Below are positions 21,150 to 30,994 of a DNA stretch of 64,000 bases, piece after piece; within the stretch, counting starts at the first letter, position 1, and each line of letters begins with the position of its first letter. Source of the DNA: Meconema thalassinum (lineage: Eukaryota; Arthropoda; Insecta; Orthoptera; Tettigoniidae); NCBI GenBank assembly GCA_946902985.2, contig OX336396.1:230843297-230907296 (forward strand), in the 5' to 3' direction. The notes beneath the pieces are model-generated. The model saw only the letters and a program-made list of their open reading frames with translations. It was not told the origin of the DNA and did no database searches. Position numbers and translations under genes: made by a program.

Positions 21150-22828
21150 AGCCTATTTTAAATTTTGAAAAAATAGGCTTATGAGATCACCCTAATAACT
21201 TCTAAACGGTTCGAGCGATTTCAATGAAGCTCGGTAATTTCATAGCACTATTCCGGACGACCCCGACCGTGCCCTTCAAATTTTGTTACGTCTCACCATT
21301 CCAACATGACGGCTGTGCGAAATATTTCACCAGCATTCAATATCTCAAAAACTATTACCGATATCACCCTGGATTTTTTTACGGTGATAAAGAAGGAAGG
21401 AAGGAAGGAAGCTTGTAGTTTAACGTGACCGTCAATCTCTAGATCATGAGCCACGGGACCTCCTTTTTACGTGGAATCCGAACCACAGGACATGGCATTT
21501 CACTTCGAAAAATCTCACATGCATTGACCGGGAATCGAACCCGATCCGCCTTGGTGAGAGACATACAGCTTGACCGCTGAGCCACCACGCCCCCACGGTG
21601 ATAAAGAGAACTACTAGAAGTTCACTTATGTGACTTTTGAAAAACTGGCAACTACAAAACCAACATGGCGGCCAAGCGACGTTGCGACTTTTAAATAGAC
21701 GTTGCTCGCGATTTAACCAACCAAACGCAATGCAACTTGGTACATTTTATGTTTATACAGATTTTAATGCACCGACATCCAACTTCGTTCAATTGTTTAC
21801 ATAACCACAAGATGGCGGCTGTGCGAAATAATTCACCGGCATTCTATATCTATGAAACTATTACCGATATCACCCTGAAATTTTGTACAGATATAAAGGG
21901 CACTAGTGTAAGTTTGTCTATAAGACTTTCAAAAGCCGTTTTACTACAAAACAAACAAGGCGCCCAAGCGAATTTGAAAACTTTTAATAGACCTTTCTCG
22001 CGATTTAATGTTTCAAACGCAATGAAACTTGGTACAGGACATGTTTATACACATTGTAATGCACTGGTATCTAATATAGTTCAATTGTTTACATAACCTC
22101 AAGATGGTGGCTGTGCGAATTTTAAAATTACGTTTTTATTTCTTGTGTCATAATCATGCAATCAAAGTGAAAGTTTGAGTAATGAACCTACGCAATAATT
22201 TTCCTTTAATGGTAAATGACTCCATGGCCTATACATTTAACAATCCAACATGGCGACCATTCGAAAACTTTAGACGGCTCTGAATATCTAGGAATCTATT
22301 ATAGCAAACAAACTTAATTTTAATGTTCATAGGGGCTATGAACATAAGTTCACCTACAGGACTTTCAATAACCCGGTGATCACAAATCCAACATGGCGGC
22401 GACGCGAAGTATAAATATTCACATGGACGTTTCTCGCAATTTAACCATCCGAGTGCAGTGAAACTTGGTACAGTAAATCCTTATACAAATGTTAATCCAC
22501 TGGCATCTAATTTATTTCAATTGTTTCCATAACCACAAGATGGCAGCTGTGCGAAATTTTAAAATCTCGTTTTTACCTCTTGTGTCCTAATCATGCGATT
22601 GAAGTTTGAATGCTACACGTACACAATAATCGTCATGTAACAGTACATAGCTCTAGGACCTACATATATAAAAATCCAACTTGGCGACCACCCGAAATAT
22701 TTAGTCGGTTCTCAATATCTACGAATCTATTACAGCAATCTAACTGAAATTGTGTATGTTGATAGTGGCAATTAACATAAGTAAGATATATGAAAATAGG
22801 CTGTATAGTTCTTCACGGAACTACTTGT
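21150..22828 (+). mobile_element. HINE-like element, family B, full length
   Basis: 5' end TAGCCTATTTTAAATTTTG with an inverted AAATAGGCT and TATGAGATCACC, tandem monomers with AACATGGCGGCC and CAAGATGGCGGCTGTGCG blocks (around 21665, 21810, 22100, 22390, 22540), and 3' AAAATAGGCT (22793-22802). The 3' end is a perfect hairpin TAGTTC/GAACTA (22806-22823) followed by CTTGT (22824-22828) and T. It interrupts the mariner gene and carries a SINE at 21394-21594. Confidence 0.85.
21394..21594 (-). mobile_element. tRNA-headed SINE with (CTTC)n tail and 13-bp duplication
   Basis: Minus-strand head GGCGTGGTGGCTCAGCGG is an A-box type sequence, and GGGTTCGATTCCCGG is a good B-box. The 3' tail is (CTTC)n, seen as GGAAGGAAGGAAGGAAG at 21394. 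ACGGTGATAAAGA at 21381-21393 is repeated exactly at 21595-21607, giving a 13-bp target duplication. It lies inside HINE B. Confidence 0.88.
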
Positions 22829-22910
22829 TGCATCTCAGTTAAAGCATGTGGCACCCACTTTGCACAAACCTTCATGAATTATTACTGTATGTACTGTACC
22901 CATGTGAAGA

Positions 22911-25900
22911 CTTTCAATGGAAAATATGCTTCCGCCTCCAGCTAGCAGTCGTCCTCGGGCGTGTACCATTAAACCCACTGAGCGGTATCAACTCTACAAT
23001 GACAACACACAACTCTATACTAAAGGATTTGATTTGAGTTGATCATGGCTTATCACACAGCAAAACAATATTTACATTTACATTATACACAAAAATGCAA
23101 AACATACTCCTTACCTCAATTACTATTCACACGTTATCCCCTCACAAATCCAAATAACTATTGATTTAATCTTACATTGAAATCACCATAAAAATCATTC
23201 CCATGTGTGCTAATGCACTGGTAAACTTACACAAACAACGTTAATCGTACAATCTCTCGTTAACCAGTGCATACAATTTCACTATACAATATGCGTACAA
23301 TCATGCCTTGTCCCTTTCTTCCCACCAAAACATGCGTTAATCAACTTTTTAATTGTAAATCCACTATATGCCGTAAAGAGTTATCTTCCAAATATTTTTA
23401 TCTGTCACTGTTGTGTCGAGTGGGATCCTACTGCTACCTGTCGCATTGGCATAGCGTAGAATATAGTTTCCACCCTCGAAACTAGGGTCTCTGTCAGTAT
23501 AAAATGTAACTTTTACCATTTTCTTACTTGGCCAAATATTAAGATATCAGAACGATTCTTAATTAGCAATGTCTCACTACACACATATCCATATTCATTA
23601 ATACAATCATCACTTTATAACAAACAGGGTATCATACATTTTAATTTACACATCTTACTCCAAGATCACAATGAGTGAGGCCTGTTCTCCCAACCCTAGT
23701 TCAGTATAATGGACCCTCGTAGCGGGGTGCCAACCAACATGGCCGCTATCTTCCCCTTCACGTCTCTCCCCTCATTGGCTCCAAGCAACTGCCTGCTGCT
23801 GCCAGGCACAACATTGTGAAGTCTTAGTGACCCACCAAGTACGGATGATCTATTTCTTACAGAATGCATTACGGAATATGGAACTGTTTAAACATGTATC
23901 CCTATCATTTAGGATTTAAAGGCTGGCCTCATACTGGCCCATTTAAGTCTAGCCGAGGAAACGAGATTCATCGTGCACATAGTCATTTTGGAATAGTCGG
24001 CGCTCTTGTTAAATACCACGGCAAGGGCACAACTTCCCCCCGCGTCGAATTCACTCCCACAGAGATGAATTAATTCACACAATTAGCTGGTTCACGGTCG
24101 ATATCATGCGTTATGGCGAGGTGTCTTCTGTTATCCTTCCATACGCCTCTTGATTCGAACCCGGACCACTTATTAGCATAATCTTGAGCTAGGGTTCTCA
24201 CTAGATACGCTCGATTGCATTATATCTCCGTATGCTCTAGGCTATACGAGATTTCATACGTCGATTTAGCAAACCTGACTTTCCCGACTATTGTGAGGAT
24301 GATCCCTTCCTTAATTGATAAGACAATCTCTACCAATTAATCTTATAAGCTTTTTTTTATCAAGCTGCAATTCAATTCTCTTTTAAACATTTCCATTTCC
24401 GACATCCTTTGCATATTTCCGTACATTATTATATGATTCTCTTTGACATCAAAACGCTGCTTTTAATTTCCTTTGAGCGGTCCATTTACTTTCAATAACA
24501 CTCCTTAAATATACGTTTATTAAAATTTAACATATGTTTTCACTCAATTTCCCTGATGTTTATTTATTATTATTATTACTGACATATCTTCCCTTATCTC
24601 GACACAACATAACGGTAGTTATATCATCAATAACTGAACGTCCACGTTCATTACATTTATTAATCCTTTTAAATCAAATGCCATTTCTACGTTACTTTTA
24701 ACGGATTTACACACAACTCGATGTAAAACGAACATCTTAACTTGACTATATTCAACACAAAATTTAAGGTATGAATGTCCTACCTTCTAAATTCAACTTT
24801 CATTGGCATATTTTACAACTTTAGATATTACTGACATATAGTGGATTACATTTTACAACAAAATCATGGTTTTTGGGTACTCACGTATTCCTCCTGGCGG
24901 ATTCGCCCACACATAATCCATTATGCCCGCCATATTTGCATTTTAGCAAGGCATACTTTCAATTTGGACACACATATTGCGTGATTTTTCCACTGAGAAA
25001 TACACTGCACTTTCCCTTCTCATATTGAAGCTACTGCTTCGTTTTTCCATGCAACATATTATATTTATCAGTACACTTGTAGAATACAGATTTTAAAAAT
25101 ATAAAAATCACTTAAAAACACACGCTATTTATATACATTTTCTCACTTGGCGACACTTCCTGCAGAATCTCAGAATTACAGGTTATGTAGAGCTTCCCTC
25201 CATGAATAATTCTGTATCCCATTTGAAAGTCTCGTGACAACTGCCTGAAGTTCCCTAGTGTCTCCCTGTTCCTTGAAAATCCATTGTGATTCCCACTGTC
25301 CGTCAACTCCAATCAAAAGGTATGTTACCGATAATAGCATAGATGTGCTTTAATATCGTTCTGAACGTTAACAAAGTGGTATTTACGTGAAAATGCTTCA
25401 CCCGTATCAACGAAATATTTATACATGCGCACTTCTAAACAATGTAAACATGTCTTAACAAATATGTTCTGCGCTGCGCTCGTCCATTGTACCTTATATT
25501 TGTACAATTACCACTTTTATTGTCCTCCTACTGCAGTTACTGTCTCCCTGAGCGGTACGCTTCTAACAAAGTCTTGTACAGTCTCGCGTACATTTGTATA
25601 ACAATACATTGTCTCTGCATTATAACACTTTTCATACTTTCTACTGAAATAAACTCGTATATGTATAACAATACATTGTCTCTTCATTATGAGGTTCTAC
25701 TGACCTATTGTGATACTTTCCTAACTCGTACATTACACTGCACGGCTAATATACTTAATAACTTTGAAATGTTCAAGTGTTGGCGCGCGTCCCTTTTCTG
25801 GACCAGAGCAGCGTGGTCTCTGCCCTGCGAGTTGGTTCAACTGACCTCGACTGCCTCCTCCGGTGACCTTATATTGCTTTCCGCCCGAAAAGTAGGTCCA

Positions 25901-26690
25901 TAAATCCCTCGGAGCTCCATCTCTTCTCTAAATGCCTTTCCTGGCTTGAAATGATGTTTTTCTGGTCCGTCTTGCATCGCTGTTACCATAGATGCCTGCG
26001 TGCTTGATAATCGATCGGTCAATTAATTATAATTAATTACCTTCTTCAGCGCGTGGTGACGCCGAGTCGATGGTGATTCCCCTTTTGCCTAGTGCAATCT
26101 ATGCGCTAACCTCCAGAAGGCCGTGATCTTCCGCACTATATTATACCTGCTTCAATTTTGGCGTTTGATGGCTTGATAATTAGCCTCCTTGCATTTAATT
26201 CACATTGGTGCAACCCTCATGTGTCTGACATACTCCAATCGCGACTAATCATTAAATTATCCTTGCCACTCTCCATTCCACTGCCCTCTTCCGTTGTGTT
26301 TAGGGGATTTTCTGGAGCATATCTGCGTCTCTCCACCCTCCTCAGACGGTGTAAGAAGTTCCAAGTGACTGACCATGAAAACACGCCTACTTTCAAAACC
26401 AATTTGTCGAATGTCATGAGCTCCAAATCCTGGTGCTGGCTTCAGAACTTCATGCATTTTACAGCCAAATATTGTGGTATTCTTCCAATATTTTCTGCGT
26501 TACGTTAATAAATAATGTCAGAATTCATTCCATATCACCTTAGTGATTTCATGTGTCTTGTCTCGAGGGGTTTTTCTTGATTAAACTCCCTCAAAGACCT
26601 TGGGTTCGTTTCTTGCTGGCATCTCCGGTCTGTTCTCACTTTCCCAGTGTCCCAGGTTCAACACCAGTCAGCCTAATGCCCTAGGGTACA
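22911..26690. other. Long unassigned AT-rich stretch
   Basis: No protein, RNA or within-window repeat was recognised in about 3.8 kb. Small items only: a 74-bp near-duplication around ATGTATAACAATACATTGTC at about 25595 and 25660, and a GC-richer patch at 25780-26120. Open frames are short and unlike known families. Confidence 0.3.
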
Positions 26691-26693
26691 GTA

Positions 26694-27372
26694 CGCGACT
26701 TATCCAGCAAGTAAGTTTTCTTTCTTAAAATAAAAAGAGAACATAGTTATATGCTAAACTTTATTGGCAACAGGTACATCTATGTGTCAGCTATTTTTCG
26801 ACATAGGCACCAAACGAATTGAGACACTTGCCATAGCGTGGTATTAACTGTTGTAGTTCTGTGTCATAGAAGTCTGCCGCCTGCGAATGGAACCAGCGTG
26901 TGGTAGTCGTCTTCAGCTCTTCGTCAGTGTGAAAACGCTCCCCAGAGGACAGGAATTTCTTGAGAAGTAGGAACAGATAGAAATCGCTGGGAGCAAGATC
27001 AGGACTGTATGGTGGAGGATTAAACATCTCCCAGCTGAAGTCCTGCAGAACACTTGTTGTGTGCCGAGCCGTATGTGGACGAGCATTGTCTTGGAGCAGC
27101 ACAACACCGGCAGTAAGTATTCCTCGCCCCTTGTTTTGAATGGCACGTCGCAATTTCCGAAATGTTGCACAGTGTTTCGCACGCGGCGGGAGAAGGAATA
27201 AGAACCACCATTTCGAGCCAGTGCTGCCGTGCTACTGGCGCCAGGCGGGACCTGTCCGGCTGGCATATGCTTGCTACGTCATGGATCTGTTACGCCTGAG
27301 CAAATGTCCCGCATAAATATGTTTACTTTACAAGAAAGAAAATAAGGAAACTTACTTTATAAACGCGCCTCG
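26694..27372 (-). pseudogene. Internally deleted mariner-like element, C-terminal transposase
   Basis: On the minus strand AIQNKGRGILTAGVVLLQDN-type sequence carries the second Asp, followed by ARPHTARHTTSVLQDFSWEM, NPPPYSPDLAPSDFYLFLLL (third Asp) and GKCLNSFGAYVEK to the stop at 26791. The right end TACGAGGCGCGTTTATAAAG on the minus strand (27374 inward) and the left end TACGCGACTTATCCAGCAAG are similar inverted repeats with AGTAAGTTT in common, each set on TA (26692-26693, 27373-27374). The first two thirds of the transposase are absent, so this is a deletion derivative. Confidence 0.8.
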
Positions 27373-27443
27373 TAATTTTTGTAGCTAAGTTAATATCACA
27401 CAGTTGCCACTTTAATTCTAATTTTAAGTTTTCTTAGTATTTA

Positions 27444-27640
27444 AGGGCGGCTTCGGTGGCGTAGTTGGTAGCATGCTGAGCTTCTATGCCCAAGTTCGCG
27501 AGTTCAAAACCGGCTGAAGTCGTCGGATTTTTTAAGAGCGTTAAAGGTCCCTCAGTGTGCCTTCCTTTGGAGAGGAAGTAAAGCCGGCGGGCCCATGTCA
27601 TAGATTTATGGCATGAAAAAGAACCTTCCACTAACTAAAC
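27444..27640 (+). mobile_element. tRNA-headed SINE, same family as 49605-49795
   Basis: Head GGCGGCTTCGGTGGCGTAG, tRNA-like body with CGAGTTCAAAACCGG, then AAGAGCGTTAAAGGTCCCTC and a 3' part ending GGCATG and AAGAACCTTCCA. The copy at 49605-49795 is the same in reverse orientation along its whole length. Clear target duplications were not found. Confidence 0.8.
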
Positions 27641-27964
27641 TTATGTGAAACAATATTTGTAGGCTGGTTTGATTAATGCTCTTAAGTTCCAACATTCGTC
27701 ACCAGGCACTGGTTGGGATGGCATCTAGTAGTAGCCAAGATCACAGCCATGTGTCGTGGACGGTAGCATTTGGTAAGGAAAGTAGGAACTACTTGAAATT
27801 ATCGACTGCAGTCCCTACTTGAGTCAAAAAAAGATAACACACACTAATACAGTCATCACAATTAACACCGGTTATCAGGCAGATTCTACACACACCCAAA
27901 AGTACACGTGGCTACATGACCGCGTTTTTGCAGCACTTAAACTACGGAATCAACCAACCATTAG

Positions 27965-28379
27965 TATTTAAGTTTGGTGGCTTAGGCTTAGGCGGCAGCC
28001 CGCCGGCCTCTCACCTCTGGGTCCGTGGTTCAAATCCCGGTCATTCCATGCGAGATCTGTGCTGGACAAAACGAAGGCAGACAGGTTTTTCTCCCGGTAC
28101 TATGGTTTTCCCTGGCAACACTCGCCACTATCATTTCATTTCATCTGTCATTCATTTAATCATTGCCCCCAGAGGAGTGCGTCAGGCCTCGGCAGCCGGC
28201 ACAGTTCATATCCTTGCCGCTAGATGGGGGCTTCATTAATTCCATTCCTGTCCCGGTCGGAGACTGGAAGCAGGCTTTGGATTTTCAGGTTAAGAATAAC
28301 ATAGACTATATTAGTATTCTTGGAAGTTAAGTGTACGAGAGGGCCATAAGCAATAAGTTGCCAAAGGCACCTATAAAGA

Positions 28380-28410
<31 letters not shown>
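27965..28410 (+). mobile_element. tRNA-headed SINE with (AAT)n tail
   Basis: B-box GGTTCAAATCC at 28027-28037 in a tRNA-like head, followed by GAGATCTGTGCTGGACAAA, a CATTTCATTTCATCTGTC block and GCCGCTAGATGGGGGCTTC, ending in (AAT)n at about 28382-28410. I recall this body as abundant in large insect genomes. No other copy is present in the window. Confidence 0.75.
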
Positions 28411-28833
28411 TTTTTGCAGCTGAATGGCCAGGAAAGGTTTTGCAAAATTAGGTTACATATTTACATCAGATCACAATAAAAATGTACCGTTCATTTGTTT
28501 GCATTTATGAGGTCTTTAAGATACCCTGTTCAGCATTTACATTTCTTGAAGTGATAAAGTTCATACCTTTCTCCACATATTTTACAAACGCATTGGTCAT
28601 CTCCTTGGTGATATTTATTATTTTCACATTTTATGGAGGAAACCATGAATCGCGAGCCCTACGATTAAGTACCTTTGCGTTTGATTGGCGTTGGTCCATT
28701 GTCTATTTAACATGGCATCTGTTGCAAAAAGAAATAATAAATTAACTAGGGTGGCCATGCTGCTCTGTAGCATTATCTTTCGGTATTGGAATTAAGAAAT
28801 TACGACATTATGTAATAGTTTATAACCTTTATT
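28411..28833. other. Unassigned DNA next to Helitron relic
   Basis: An open frame at 28482-28745 (+) shows no family features. The stretch may be the 3' flank of the minus-strand helicase relic, but no terminal hairpin of HINE type was found here. Confidence 0.3.
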
Positions 28834-29441
28834 TCACAATACTTCCTTCCAGACAATGTTCGCTGTGCGTCGACCCTTAGGTTTAACTTCTACGTTTACA
28901 CCTTTAAATGATTTTCCTCCGGATAAGGCAACATACAACATTCTATGGCCTAAGACTGGATCAGGTAAGTAGATTCCAACTCGTTAAAGCGTTTGACCCT
29001 GCGCTTTGTTGATTATAATACAAAACGTTAGTGTAATAGGAAATTGCCGTCATTCTAGTGTCAGATGGTTACAATCTACGCGATATAGCAGTATTCGCTC
29101 CCCACTATTCACACCAGTTAGAACTTAGGAATCTATGATATTGTCGTACATTTTTCAAACCATTAGCCTCGTCCCGTTCAGTAATATCTTAGTTGCATTG
29201 AAACTCCTAAGGAACATTGCAATAGTACCTTCATTCAAAGTCAGCACATGCGGAAGTAGACCACTCATCTCAAGCCTGTTCAAAAATTCAGTGGGAAAAT
29301 GCAAAACTTAAATTTTCTTCTTCAGTTACCAATGTATTCACACTTGTGTAAATTCTAGGAGTTCCTGGAAGAAGATCTGACACTACCCTATTAATTTCAT
29401 GGCAATGTTCATTTTTCGGTGCAAGAAAATGAAAAATTAGA
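28834..29441 (-). pseudogene. Helitron/Helentron helicase, C-terminal relic
   Basis: Minus-strand translation, with several stops and frame changes, gives the ordered landmarks of Pif1-type Helitron helicases: LAPKNEHCHEINRVVSDLLP, PRIYTSVNTLVTEEEN, TIAMFLRSFNATK, NGTRLMV, EVLTGVNSGERILLYRVD, RQFPITLTFCIIINKAQGQT, VGIYLPDPVLGHRMLYVALS and the terminal VWKEVL with stop at 28834-28836. KAQGQT is the motif V/VI region. Rep domain and element ends are not seen. This would be the only autonomous-type Helitron coding sequence in a window full of HINE-like elements. Confidence 0.75.
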
Positions 29442-30500
29442 AGTAATATCAAATGTCCACTCATAACATTCCTCAGAATCAGCCGATTTGAATAGTTAAC
29501 AGCTCAAGTGAAAGCGCTTGCGTCACTGAGTGTTCTTAGACCAAAACGACTTGCGTACCTCAATTAGAACCAAAGATATGATTGCTTCAAAGAATTAAAA
29601 AGTTGGAAAAAGTTGAAAAACTCTAATAAATTGAGAAAGGCGGAACGTAAGTGATTTGTAATACTTGATAACAAATCTGTGCATGAATACCTTTCATTTA
29701 AAAAAAGAATAATGAAGGAAATCGACCGGACAGAATGGCCGGACGGACTGGCTTAAGATTTCATAAATATTTTTAATATATAAGATAAGATGATTGCTTC
29801 AATGAGAGAGAAGAGTTGGAAAAAGTTGAAGAAATCAAATAATTTGAGGAAGGTGGAAGTAAAGTGATTTGTAATGCTTGATAACCAATCCGTGCATGAA
29901 TACCTTTCAATTAAAAAAGGAATTAAGGAAATCACCGGATAGAATGGCCGGACGGACTCGGTTAAGTTTTCATAATTATTTCTAATATTCGCTTCGGCAC
30001 TCATAACATTCCTCAGAATCAACCACTTTAAATATCTAATAACTCAAAAGATAGAACATGATCCACTGAGTTCTCTTAGACCAATCCGAACTCCGTAACT
30101 CAATTAGAACCAAAGATATGATTGCTACAATGAGAAAAAATGTTGAAAATATGAGATGTAATATCGAATGTTCACTCATAACTTTCCTCAAAATAATCCG
30201 ATTTCAATAGTTAAGGTCCCAAATGAAAGCGCTTGAGTCACTGAATGTTCTTAGACCAAAACGACCTTCGTAACTCAATTAGAGCCAAAGATATGATTGC
30301 TTGAAAGTTGGAAAAAGTTGGAAAAAGTTGAAAAAATCAAATAAATTGAGAAAGGCGTAATTTAAGTGGTTTGTAATACTTGATGACAAATCTGTGCATG
30401 AATACCTTTCATTTAAAAAAAGAATGAAGGCAATCGACCGGATAGAATGGCCGGACGGACTGGCTTAAGATTTCATAAATATTTTTGATATATAAGATTA
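29442..30500. repeat. Degenerate ~330-bp tandem repeat
   Basis: CACTCATAAC(A/T)TTCCTCA starts recur at 29459, 29999 and 30173; AACTCAATTAGAACC-type and GTTGGAAAAAGTTG blocks recur in the same order. GAATGGCCGGACGGACT recurs at about 29730, 29942 and 30446. Two nearly full units (29459-29785 and 30173-30500) end in ATATATAAGAT, with deleted units between. Non-coding. Confidence 0.7.
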
Positions 30501-30838
30501 ATCTCGTGAGATATTGGCGAGTTTCTTTCCTACATTAAGCTCACCATATTTCTGTACCTCAGAACAAGACGAACATAAGTCCAAAAATTACGATTTTTAA
30601 GTTATGACATCATTGTATGTAGACTTTGATTCTACATTAAGCCATTACAATTCAAGTCCGGTGAAACATCGCATTTTGCATTTACTAAGGGTTGTAAGAA
30701 CGTAAGTCCCAACCTATGATTGAGCCAGACAAACTTAAATCCACTTACGTTATTGTGGTTCTGAAGCGTTAAGAATACATTAAAACGCAAGTCCCATTAA
30801 CAAACCTTGTCATAGTGCTAAGTCCTAAACCTGGTTTT

Positions 30839-30994
30839 ATAAGTACAGCCAATATAACGCATGTCCAGTCTTAAGTCCTAGAACGATTTTATAAGTACAG
30901 CCAATATAACGCAAGTCCAGTCTTAAGTCCTAAAACTATTTCATAAGTACAGCCAAAAAAACGTAAGTCCAGTCTTGACTGAATATTGCGTTAA
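30839..30994. repeat. 52-bp minisatellite, three units
   Basis: ATAAGTACAGCCAATATAAC starts at 30839 and 30891 and in variant form at 30943, an exact 52-bp period. Each unit holds AAGTCCAGTCTTAAGTCC-type doublets. AAGTCC-like words also recur upstream from about 30570. Confidence 0.8.

Larger units (their letters stand above)
20475..22910 (-). pseudogene. Mariner-like transposase (DD34D type), split by a HINE
   Basis: The C-terminal part at 20475-21140 reads, on the minus strand, DETWARAYEPELKRQSNEW (first catalytic Asp near 21060), KVMFTLAYDSRGILLCHPVH, LRHTLRRKRPELLNN, a degenerate HDA block and WEILEQPPYPPDDNTCDFEL with the third Asp. The HINE at 21150-22828 interrupts it; the reading continues at 22830-22900 with KVCAKWVPHALTEM and an upstream GTVHTV helix-turn-helix-like piece. 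Frameshifts occur near 21065 and 20780. Order and polarity across the insertion agree with a single gene. The N-terminus before about 22910 is not found. Confidence 0.8.

Noticed and set aside
21737..22096. 119-residue open frame in HINE B
   Set aside because: Falls across monomers of a non-coding element; not conserved between copies.
28482..28745. Membrane-protein-like open frame
   Set aside because: Hydrophobic bias from T-rich DNA; no start context or homology, beside a Helitron relic on the other strand.
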